Shown here: one piece after another, positions 1 through 5,430 of the stretch | Position numbering within the stretch: position 1 is the stretch's first letter | How the letters are laid out: every line of letters starts with the position of its first letter | DNA from: Chloroflexota bacterium | GTDB taxonomy: Bacteria; Chloroflexota; Dehalococcoidia; Lucifugimonadales; JACPCL1 | DNA: 6,278 nucleotides | Assembly (NCBI GenBank): GCA_016210375.1 | Contig: JACQUH010000244.1 | Coordinates: 1-6,278, forward strand | Direction of reading: 5' to 3' | Made by a program: the position numbers and the translations under genes | The notes under the pieces: model-generated | Told to the model about the DNA's origin: nothing | The model's input: the letters and a program-made list of their open reading frames with translations, nothing else | Database searches by the model: none

Positions 1-875
1 CCACCCCTAGTTGCAGCGTTCATCAAGCGCACGGACAGGGGGGAAGAGGCGGTCCACTTCAGCCGCCAGGGTGACATGCCTACTGTGAACGGCAGCGTTG
101 TCTTTTTCCCTGTGCCGCTGTATGTGGCGACGGCTATACCTGGTGGCACAGTTGGCGTAGGTGTAACGGTGGGTGTTGGAGTGGCAGAGGGCCTTGGGGT
201 ATGCGTTGCCGTTGCTGTCGGTGTTGGCGTCCTGGTAGCTGTGGCTGTAGGCCCCGCAACAGCCCCAAGTATCGGCGTTTGCTGCGGCGTCGGGGTTGGC
301 GTTCGGGTTCGGTTGTTTGCTGGTGCCGTGGCAGTCGCCAAGCGGATCGCCGCTGGTGCAGATATTACTGTAGGTGGGAATGGGGTCTTTGCCGTTGGGG
401 TGGAACCCCTGGAATTCCATCGCTCAATTCCAGCCAATACCCCAGCAACAAGGATCAGCCCCAGTATTACACCTCCTGCGGGAACAAAAGGAAACCTGTG
501 TCTCCCTTCTACGTCTGTGGACGGCCGTGCCTTACTTGGGGGTGTGGCCCTAGGTTCTGGTGGGGGAGGCTGACGCCTTGGAGGTGATGGTCTTGCAGGC
601 TGAACACTTTCTGCCCCAGCGCTGGTAGAAGTGCGTCTTCCGGAATCTTCAACTTGAGTTCGCAAACTGTCATAGGCAGCGCGTTTGGACGGGTCACTGA
701 GAATCTCATACGCGTGATTCAGCCGCTTCATTGTCTCGGCTGCTTCAGGCGACTTGTTCTGGTCAGGGTGATACTTGAGAGCCAGTCGCCTGTACGCCGC
801 AGCTATGACTTCAGGCTCAGCCTTCGGATGAACCTGAAGTGTCTCGTAGAGGTCGTCTGGTTGCCGCATGCGCAT
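1..875 (-). CDS. Membrane-anchored J-domain (DnaJ-like) protein, C-terminus cut by window edge
   Basis: I translated this by hand as one open frame of 291 complete codons with no stop before the left edge. Residues 8-72 are a J domain: LYETLQV at the start of helix I, HPD at 36-38 in the loop, and an [15 protein letters not shown] helix III/IV segment. HPD is the motif that stimulates DnaK-type ATPases. Residues 73-127 are a Pro/Arg/Ser-rich spacer. Residues 131-150 are one hydrophobic membrane segment. Residues 155-245 are a Thr/Pro/Ala-rich linker, and from 246 a new folded domain begins ([12 protein letters not shown], then a Trp-x-x-x-Trp pattern). Topology is probably N-in, C-out, so the J domain would recruit DnaK to the inner membrane face; that is inference. 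The start is ATG at 875 or ATG at 869; a GGGG lies 7 nt before the second. It follows the M20 gene by 23 bases. No zinc-finger or client-binding DnaJ region is seen, so it is not DnaJ itself. Confidence 0.88.
   Translation of the reverse strand, partial: MRMRQPDDLYETLQVHPKAEPEVIAAAYRRLALKYHPDQNKSPEAAETMKRLNHAYEILSDPSKRAAYDSLRTQVEDSGRRTSTSAGAESVQPARPSPPRRQPPPPEPRATPPSKARPSTDVEGRHRFPFVPAGGVILGLILVAGVLAGIERWNSRGSTPTAKTPFPPTVISAPAAIRLATATAPANNRTRTPTPTPQQTPILGAVAGPTATATRTPTPTATATHTPRPSATPTPTVTPTPTVPPGIAVATYSGTGKKTTLPFTVGMSPWRLKWTASSPLSVRLMNAATRG
141..308 (-). repeat. Degenerate Thr-Pro/Thr-Ala coding repeat (linker of the J-domain protein)
   Basis: About residues 190-245 of the J-domain protein are built mainly of TP, TA and PT dipeptides (for example [34 protein letters not shown]). 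At DNA level this reads as an imperfect ACN-CCN repeat. Read on the other strand it gives Val/Gly-rich open frames that are artefacts of the repeat. Such linkers commonly join a membrane anchor to an exposed domain in surface proteins, and Thr-rich stretches can be O-glycosylated in some bacteria. No evidence for glycosylation is visible here. Confidence 0.8.
426..485 (-). other. Predicted transmembrane segment of the J-domain protein
   Basis: These bases encode residues 131-150, roughly [20 protein letters not shown], an uncharged run of 20 residues. Arg and His lie just before it (RHRF) and Glu-Arg just after it. It is far from the N-terminus, so it is an internal membrane anchor and not a cleavable signal peptide. 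The orientation is inferred from the J domain needing cytoplasmic DnaK. Confidence 0.8.
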
Positions 876-898
876 GCCCCGAGTTGCAGATGGGTGTC

Positions 899-2242
899 TT
901 ACCCGTTCGCCCCATCAAACCGCACCACCTCGGCCCGCTCCCGCTGGAACTTCAGGTACTGCTCCCTGGTCATGGGCGGCCTGTCGGTGGCCTTGACCTC
1001 CCTGGCCTTCTGGGCGCCATCGGCCAGCAGGTCAATGACGGTCATGGCCATGGCCTTGGCCGCGGCGATGACGGCGGTGTCGTAGTCCTTGATGACGTAG
1101 TCCGCGCCGTGGCCGGTCCCTGTAGCACCGCCGCAGTAGGGGTGGATCAGGGGCATGATCTGCGCCAGGTCGCCCATGTCGGTGGAGCCGCCGCCGTTGT
1201 GAGTGGCAGGCCGGACCAGCACGGCGTCTTCGCCCACAAGCTCCCTGGCGTTGCGGGTGTACAGCTCCTGCATGATGGCGTTGTTGCGCATGGGCAGGTA
1301 GCCCGGGATGTTGGTGATGCTGAGCTGGGCGCCCACGGCCAGCGCCCCAGCCCTGAAGCAGCGGTCCACCTTGCCGCTGTTGCCCACCAGGGCGTCCAGG
1401 TTGCCAGACCGCACTCGCCACTCCAGGGTGACGTTGGAAGGCACGGCGCTGACGGCGTCGCCGCCGCGCGTGAGGATGCCGTGGACGCGCACCGTGTCCT
1501 GGTCGCGGAAGGTCTCGCGGTTGGCGTTGATGGCGGAGAGGGCGATCATGGCGGCGTTGAGGGCGTTGAGGCCCATGTGAGGCGCGCCTCCAGCGTGGGC
1601 GCCCCGGCCGGTGAACTGGACGAACTTGACCACGTGGCCGTTGCTGGTGCCGCCGATGCCCAGCTTGAATTGCTCGGAGCTGGTGTGGCTGATCATGGCC
1701 ATGTCCACGTCGTCAAAGACACCTAGCTTGATGAACTCCTGCTTGCCCCCCATGAACTCAATCTTGCCCTCGTCCCGCAGCCTCATGCGGCGCTCCACCT
1801 CTATGAACTCCTCCGCCGGCACGGCGATGGGGGCGATGCGCCCGGAGAGGTGGTCTATGACGCCGGGGGCCATAACGCCGACCATGGCCCCCATCATGTT
1901 AGCCACCTGGCAATGGTGGCCGCAGGCGTGGGCCGCGCCGGTCACATCATCGTGGAAGGGGTGCTCCAGGACGCGCAGGGAGTCCAGCTCGCCGAAAACG
2001 GCGACGGTGGGCCCGGGGCCCGCCTTGCCCTGGACCATGCCCTTGACGCCGGTGATGGCCAGGCCCCCCTGAAAGGGGATGCCCATCTCCCCGAACTTCT
2101 GCTGCACCAGGCGCGAGGTCTTCTGCTCGGTGAAGCCCGTCTCCGGGTTCTGGAGGATGGTCCTGGCGACGCCGATGATCTCCTCCTTGCGCTCCTCAAT
2201 GGCGGCGATGGCTGCCTGCTTCATCTCTTCAATGGTTGGCAT
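899..2242 (-). CDS. M20 family metallopeptidase/amidohydrolase (M20D, AbgB/ACY1L2-like)
   Basis: The protein is 447 aa and probably a cytoplasmic zinc- or manganese-dependent hydrolase that cleaves an amide bond in an N-acyl amino acid, dipeptide or p-aminobenzoyl-glutamate-like compound. Visible motifs: GELDSL (84-89), ACGHH (106-110, Cys107 and His109 as likely ligands), PAEE (142-145, catalytic Glu plus metal Glu), SHTSS (185-189, His186), the dimerisation-domain signature [20 protein letters not shown] (212-231), and a late GHGAD His near 378. The Cys-containing ACGHH is typical of M20D enzymes. Length fits the family. The start is ATG 2242, because AAGGAG sits 6 nt upstream and the conserved N-terminal helix begins there. 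The frame stays open to 2407, but that would overlap the preceding gene and adds nothing family-like. It lies 91 bases downstream of the OCD-like gene. The exact substrate cannot be told. Confidence 0.92.
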   Translation of the reverse strand: MPTIEEMKQAAIAAIEERKEEIIGVARTILQNPETGFTEQKTSRLVQQKFGEMGIPFQGGLAITGVKGMVQGKAGPGPTVAVFGELDSLRVLEHPFHDDVTGAAHACGHHCQVANMMGAMVGVMAPGVIDHLSGRIAPIAVPAEEFIEVERRMRLRDEGKIEFMGGKQEFIKLGVFDDVDMAMISHTSSEQFKLGIGGTSNGHVVKFVQFTGRGAHAGGAPHMGLNALNAAMIALSAINANRETFRDQDTVRVHGILTRGGDAVSAVPSNVTLEWRVRSGNLDALVGNSGKVDRCFRAGALAVGAQLSITNIPGYLPMRNNAIMQELYTRNARELVGEDAVLVRPATHNGGGSTDMGDLAQIMPLIHPYCGGATGTGHGADYVIKDYDTAVIAAAKAMAMTVIDLLADGAQKAREVKATDRPPMTREQYLKFQRERAEVVRFDGANG

Positions 2243-2248
2243 GGCCCT

Positions 2249-2254
2249 CTCCTT
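2249..2254 (-). promoter_or_regulatory. Ribosome binding site of the M20 gene
   Basis: AAGGAG on the minus strand, 6 nt before ATG 2242. It settles the start over the upstream in-frame candidate at 2407. Confidence 0.8.
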
Positions 2255-2333
2255 GCTTGGTCTGCTTGGTGGAACGGAGTAAGGATACACCATGAAAGGC
2301 TGGTGAATGACCTTTGCCGCAAGCACAGATGCG

Positions 2334-3293
2334 CTATGGCGCAAGGGGCAGCTCGGTCCCCTGGCCCGAGGCGATGGCCTTCCTATAGACGTATGCCGCG
2401 GCGGCAACGTCGCTCACGGCGATGCCCTGGGACTCAAACAGGGTGATGTCCGTATCTGCGTGGCGGCCCTGGACGCGGCCCACAGCTACGGCAGCCAGCT
2501 CGTGGATCTGGTCCCAACGGATAACGCCGCGCTCAACGGGGTACAGCAGGTCGCCAGCCTCCACCTGGGCGTCGGGGAGGCTGTCCACAACGACGATGCT
2601 GGCGCGGCGGATAACGTCATCGTCCACTTCACGGCGGATCCAGTGGTTGCTGCCGGCGGCGTTGACGTGCTGCCCCGGCTCCAGCCATGCGCCCAGGAGC
2701 ACTGGCTCCCGCGCGGTGGTCATGGTGATGACGATATCCACACCCTGGACGCACTCCTGGGCGCTGGCCGCGGGCGTGACCGCTATGCCCAGGGCCCCGG
2801 ACATCTCCTGGGCGAACTTCTTGCAGGCGTCCTCCACGCGGTCGTAGGCCTTGACGGAGCGGATGTTCCGGACGGCGCAGACGCCCTCTAGCTGGGCGCG
2901 GCCCTGGAAGCCGGTCCCGATGATGCCAACGGTGGCGGCGTTCTCCCGCGCCATGTATTTCGTCGCCACGGCGCTGACGGCCCCGGTGCGCATCTGGGAG
3001 CAGCGCCCGCCCTGGACAATGGCCAGGATATCCCCCGTCTCGCTGTCGTACAGGAGGGTGGTAAAACGGGTGCCCGCTGGAAAGCTGGTGTAGGTCTTCA
3101 GCCCGAAGACCTTGCTCCCCAGGACGGCGGCGGCCATCAGGTGGTGGAACCCCCGGGGCATGCGGATCCGGGAGCGGGAGCGGTTCCAGGTGAGACCGCC
3201 GCCTGCCTGCTTGAAGGCGTCGTCCATGACCTCCACGCACTCCTGCATTGTCATGAGCTGGTTGACTTCCTTATCTCCCAAGAGCAGCACCAT
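2334..3293 (-). CDS. Ornithine cyclodeaminase/mu-crystallin family protein
   Basis: The protein is 319 aa, the usual family length, starting at ATG 3293 with AGGAGG 5 nt upstream. The family includes ornithine cyclodeaminase, archaeal alanine dehydrogenase, ketimine reductase and siderophore amino-acid synthases, all NAD(P)-using. Visible signatures: FGLKTY with Lys66 at the conserved substrate Lys position; GGRCSQMRTGAVSAVATKYM (95-114), the family's Arg-Thr-Gly-Ala substrate motif; GIIGTGFQ (123-130), the Rossmann dinucleotide loop; and AAGSNHWIRREVDDDV (212-227). In true ornithine cyclodeaminase the equivalent segment carries a catalytic Asp after the Gly pair (recalled as Asp228 in the Pseudomonas enzyme). 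Here the residue is Asn216, so ornithine cyclodeamination is doubtful and an imine reductase or amino acid dehydrogenase role is at least as likely. It is probably the first gene of the leftward unit that continues into the M20 hydrolase. Confidence 0.92.
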   Translation of the reverse strand: MVLLLGDKEVNQLMTMQECVEVMDDAFKQAGGGLTWNRSRSRIRMPRGFHHLMAAAVLGSKVFGLKTYTSFPAGTRFTTLLYDSETGDILAIVQGGRCSQMRTGAVSAVATKYMARENAATVGIIGTGFQGRAQLEGVCAVRNIRSVKAYDRVEDACKKFAQEMSGALGIAVTPAASAQECVQGVDIVITMTTAREPVLLGAWLEPGQHVNAAGSNHWIRREVDDDVIRRASIVVVDSLPDAQVEAGDLLYPVERGVIRWDQIHELAAVAVGRVQGRHADTDITLFESQGIAVSDVAAAAYVYRKAIASGQGTELPLAP

Positions 3294-3298
3294 GAGGG

Positions 3299-3304
3299 CC
3301 TCCT
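3299..3304 (-). promoter_or_regulatory. Ribosome binding site of the OCD-family gene
   Basis: AGGAGG on the minus strand, 5 nt before ATG 3293. It is a near-perfect anti-16S match and confirms that start. Confidence 0.8.
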
Positions 3305-3324
3305 ACGATCACTAATGTGTGGGC

Positions 3325-3330
3325 AGTATA
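3325..3330 (-). promoter_or_regulatory. Candidate -10 box for the leftward operon
   Basis: TATACT on the minus strand, one mismatch from TATAAT, about 31 nt before the OCD-family ATG. It would give a short leader of about 25 nt carrying the AGGAGG. At the expected 17-nt spacing there is no TTGACA-like -35; that position falls inside the heptamer repeat. It therefore either relies on an activator or is a chance match. Confidence 0.4.
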
Positions 3331-3337
3331 CACCAGG

Positions 3338-3398
3338 GGGCATAGGGCATAGGGCATGGGGCATAGGGCATGGGGCATAGGGCATGGGGCATAGGGCA
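3338..3398. repeat. Heptamer tandem repeat (GGGCATA/GGGCATG), 8 full units plus 5 bases
   Basis: From 3338 to 3393 the plus strand reads eight perfect 7-base units, followed by a partial GGGCA to 3398. The last base of each unit runs A, A, G, A, G, A, G, A, so after the first unit the array is also a 14-base repeat. It sits in the intergenic region between two divergent genes, 45 bases from the OCD-family start. The G-triplets recur every 7 bases with 4-base loops, so the plus strand fits the G3-N1-7 quadruplex rule. Simple heptamer arrays of this sort change copy number by replication slippage in other bacteria. Confidence 0.95.
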
Positions 3399-3414
3399 AG
3401 CCGGCAGAGCTTGC
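3396..3414. other. Small inverted repeat beside the heptamer array
   Basis: GCAAGC (3396-3401) and GCTTGC (3409-3414) are a perfect 6-base inverted repeat with a 7-base loop. The first arm overlaps the end of the heptamer array. It lies between the divergent promoters, so it could be an operator half-site pair or a weak hairpin. There is no U-tract, so it is not a terminator. A 6-base match can arise by chance. Confidence 0.3.
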
Positions 3415-3476
3415 AACTGCCCTCTGTCCGATTGGCGTAAGGGTGCCTGGCCCTTTTGCCCAGTTGCCTAGCCGTA

Positions 3477-3482
3477 TACAAT
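3477..3482 (+). promoter_or_regulatory. Weak candidate -10 box for the 2-hydroxyacid dehydrogenase gene
   Basis: TACAAT lies 27 nt before the ATG at 3510, within a locally AT-richer GTATACAATAG. A TTTTGC at 3454-3459 is at 17-nt spacing but is a poor -35 match. This is suggestive only. Confidence 0.3.
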
Positions 3483-3496
3483 AGCCGCAATCTGAA

Positions 3497-3502
3497 GAGG
3501 AG
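3497..3502 (+). promoter_or_regulatory. Ribosome binding site of the 2-hydroxyacid dehydrogenase gene
   Basis: GAGGAG, 7 nt before ATG 3510. It favours this start over the TTG at 3456, which would add 18 residues unlike the family N-terminus. Confidence 0.75.
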
Positions 3503-3509
3503 CCACACC

Positions 3510-4499
3510 ATGCCTATGCCCAAGGTCTTTGCCACCCGGGTGCTGCCCAGGGAGGCCCAGGAGCTGCTGGCAGCCGAGACCGACCTGGAAGTATGGCCAG
3601 ACCACACCAAGCCTTCCCGGGAAGTGTTGCTGGAAAGAGCAGGGCAGTGCGATGCCCTCCTGACCACCATTGAGGACGCTGGCGATTCCGAACTGCTGGA
3701 GGCAGGAAGGGGCCGGCTGAAGGTGGTGGCCAACTTTGCCGTGGGCTACAACAACATTGACGTGGCCTCGGCGACCCGACTGGGCGTCGCCGTGAGCAAC
3801 ACGCCCCAGGTGCTGGAAAAGACCACCGCCGATCTGGCCTTCGCCCTGATAATGGCGACGGCGCGCCGGGTTCCAGAGGGCGATCGGGATGTCCGGGCGG
3901 GCCGTTGGATGAACTGGCACCCCCTGAGCTATGTGGGAAGGGACATCCACGGGGCGACGCTGGCTATCATCGGCTTGGGACAGATTGGGCTGGAGGTGGC
4001 GAAGCGCGCCCTGGGCTTTGACATGCAGGTGTGCTACCACAGCCGCACCCGCAAGCCCAACCTGGAGCAACGGTACGGCCTGGACTGGCGCCCCAACCTT
4101 GCCCTGGCGCTGCGGGCGGCGGACTACGTGAGCATCCACACGCCCCTGTCACCGGAAACGCATCACCTGATTGGACGTCGGGAGCTGGAGGTGATGAAGC
4201 CGGCGGCGATCCTCGTCAACACCAGCCGGGGGCCTGTGGTGGACAACATGGCGCTCTACGAGGCGGTGCGGGACGGTGTGATCTGGGGCGCGGGCCTGGA
4301 CGTGACGGAGCCGGAGCCGCTGCCGCCGGACCATCCGCTGCTGACGCTGCCCACGGTGGTGGTGACGCCCCACATTGGCAGCGCCAGCACCCAGACGCGC
4401 ACGGCCATGGCGGTGCTGGCTGCCCGCAACATCCTGGCCTGCCTGCGGGGTGAGCCCATGCCAAGCTGCGTGAACCTGGAGGCGCTGCGCCGGGGATGA
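3510..4499 (+). CDS. Glyoxylate/hydroxypyruvate reductase (D-2-hydroxyacid dehydrogenase family)
   Basis: The protein is 329 aa, matching the GyaR/GRHPR-type glyoxylate reductase and D-glycerate dehydrogenase group, which reduces glyoxylate to glycolate or hydroxypyruvate to D-glycerate. The substrate domain has NFAVGYNNID (75-84) and SNTPQVLEKTTADLAFALI (96-114). The dinucleotide domain has GLGQIG (155-160). The catalytic triad is visible: Arg240 in NTSRGPVVD, Glu269 in DVTEPEP and His288 in PHIGSA. The cofactor loop reads YHSRTRKP (176-183), with Ser-Arg-x-Arg where NAD enzymes have an acidic residue, which suggests NADP(H); this is inference. ATG 3510 has GAGGAG upstream; a second ATG at 3516 is also possible. 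It is transcribed away from the OCD-family gene and convergent with the APH gene, with only 16 bases between stop codons. Other D-2-hydroxy acids could be the true substrate. Confidence 0.93.
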   Translation: MPMPKVFATRVLPREAQELLAAETDLEVWPDHTKPSREVLLERAGQCDALLTTIEDAGDSELLEAGRGRLKVVANFAVGYNNIDVASATRLGVAVSNTPQVLEKTTADLAFALIMATARRVPEGDRDVRAGRWMNWHPLSYVGRDIHGATLAIIGLGQIGLEVAKRALGFDMQVCYHSRTRKPNLEQRYGLDWRPNLALALRAADYVSIHTPLSPETHHLIGRRELEVMKPAAILVNTSRGPVVDNMALYEAVRDGVIWGAGLDVTEPEPLPPDHPLLTLPTVVVTPHIGSASTQTRTAMAVLAARNILACLRGEPMPSCVNLEALRRG

Positions 4500-4515
4500 C
4501 ACCATGCGCGGGGGG

Positions 4516-5346
4516 CTAGAAGAACTCGTCCAGGAGCATGAAATACGAGATTCTGTCCCAGTCCGGTGAGGCCAGGCCATAGGCATCAAAGAAGTCCTGC
4601 TCAAATCCCCGGCCAAGGTTGCGGCCAATGCTCCTGATCGCCAGGGCGATGTCCCGGTAGGGGTCACCCACGCCGCCTCTGCTCCAGTCCACAAAGCCGC
4701 TAATGGCGCCCCTGCTGATGATGACGTTGGGCAAGCAGTAGTCGCCATGGGTGAAGGCCACGCCCTCCCGGGATGGATGGGTAGAGAGCAGCTCGTCCAG
4801 GAGATCGGTGGCCTTCCGCCCCTGCCGCTGGAGATCAAAATCCCCTTCGTCAATCCAGCCCTGGGCCACGTTGCGCCGCGCGATGGCAATCTCCACATCC
4901 AGGGAACGGTCAAGAGGGCACCCCTGGGAAGGCAAGGAATGGATGGCCCTGAGCCCCTGCCCCAGCAACGACGCCAGCCTGCCAGGAGCTATGGCCCCTT
5001 CCAGGGAAGCCGCATCCCTGCCGGGGAGCCCCGAGGTGAGCAGATAGGCGTGGCCCTCGGCTTCCAGAAAGGCCAGAAGTTGTGGGACGGGCAACCTGCC
5101 CTGGAGCCAATCCAGTACCGCCTTCTCCTCCGAAAGGAGCCGTTTCCCCGGGTCGCTGCCATCCGTCTTCAGGAAGAGGGTTGGGCCTCCCGGCCTCTCA
5201 AGGCGGAACGTCCTGGCAGAGGACGCCCCAATTGCAATGGGGCGCCATGCGTACCCGGCGACCAGGGCGGCGAGGCTGTCTGGCAGGACGGGCAGCATTG
5301 GCGCGTCCATCTTCCAGCGGCGGGACCCTTCCCTGGATGCTGCCAA
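4516..5346 (-). CDS. APH(3')-type aminoglycoside phosphotransferase family protein
   Basis: The protein is 276 aa from TTG 5346, or 264 aa from ATG 5310; the second equals the usual APH(3') length. Family enzymes transfer phosphate from a nucleotide to a hydroxyl of kanamycin-like drugs in the cytoplasm. Numbered from the TTG: Lys60 in LFLKT (ATP-binding Lys), Glu74 in SEEKAV, THGDYCLPNVI (199-209) with catalytic base Asp202 and metal ligand Asn207, and GFVDWSRGGVGDPYRDIAL (217-235) with metal ligand Asp220. The spacings of 5 and 18 residues equal Asp190, Asn195 and Asp208 of APH(3')-IIIa. It ends in LLDEFF, like the C-terminal Phe of true APH(3') enzymes. AAGGAG lies 13 nt before TTG 5346, longer than ideal, and ATG 5310 has no spaced site, so the start is uncertain. 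It follows glycyl-tRNA synthetase by 84 bases. Resistance is not proven; it could be a housekeeping small-molecule kinase. Confidence 0.88.
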   Translation of the reverse strand: MAASREGSRRWKMDAPMLPVLPDSLAALVAGYAWRPIAIGASSARTFRLERPGGPTLFLKTDGSDPGKRLLSEEKAVLDWLQGRLPVPQLLAFLEAEGHAYLLTSGLPGRDAASLEGAIAPGRLASLLGQGLRAIHSLPSQGCPLDRSLDVEIAIARRNVAQGWIDEGDFDLQRQGRKATDLLDELLSTHPSREGVAFTHGDYCLPNVIISRGAISGFVDWSRGGVGDPYRDIALAIRSIGRNLGRGFEQDFFDAYGLASPDWDRISYFMLLDEFF

Positions 5347-5359
5347 TTCTTGTTGAACT

Positions 5360-5365
5360 CTCCTT
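5360..5365 (-). promoter_or_regulatory. Probable ribosome binding site of the APH gene, unusually spaced
   Basis: AAGGAG on the minus strand, 13 nt before TTG 5346. No other start codon lies 5-9 nt downstream in any frame, so TTG with long spacing is the best reading. The combination would predict weak translation. Confidence 0.45.
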
Positions 5366-5430
5366 ACGTCTTCTTCGCGACAGACACCCTCACGCTTCCC
5401 AGCAAAGGGCCAAGGCCCCCTGCACGCCGC

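Noticed and set aside
7..420. Minus-strand Asn/Ala/Cys-rich frame of 137 codons
   Set aside because: It is a shifted reading frame of the same J-protein gene, with biased residues from the ACN-CCN repeat and no recognisable domain.
76..573. Plus-strand Val/Gly-rich frame that looks like a repetitive membrane or surface protein
   Set aside because: It is the reverse reading of the Thr/Pro repeat and the membrane segment of the J-domain protein. The J domain with HPD on the minus strand is far stronger evidence.
839..1726. Long plus-strand open frame (295 codons) opposite the M20 gene
   Set aside because: It is antisense to a clear M20 enzyme with catalytic motifs. Its His/Val/Gly/Asp-rich composition is what GC-rich codons give on the opposite strand, and no family features are visible.
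2243..2407. N-terminal extension of the M20 protein to 502 residues
   Set aside because: It would overlap the end of the OCD-family gene by 74 bases, the added residues are Pro/Arg/Ser-rich without family similarity, and AAGGAG is correctly placed for ATG 2242.
3338..3398. CRISPR array
   Set aside because: The units are 7 bases and directly abutting with no spacers, and there are no cas genes.
3251..3733. Minus-strand frame reading through the heptamer repeat
   Set aside because: It overlaps both the OCD-family start and the hydroxyacid dehydrogenase start, and its Cys-Pro-Met repeats are simply the translated heptamers.
4500..4515. Bidirectional terminator between the convergent dehydrogenase and APH genes
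   Set aside because: The 16-base gap holds no stable inverted repeat or T-run.
5405..5421. GGGC-CAAG-GCCC palindrome downstream of glycyl-tRNA synthetase as a terminator
   Set aside because: The stem is only 4 pairs and no T-tract follows on the minus strand, so it is too weak to call.
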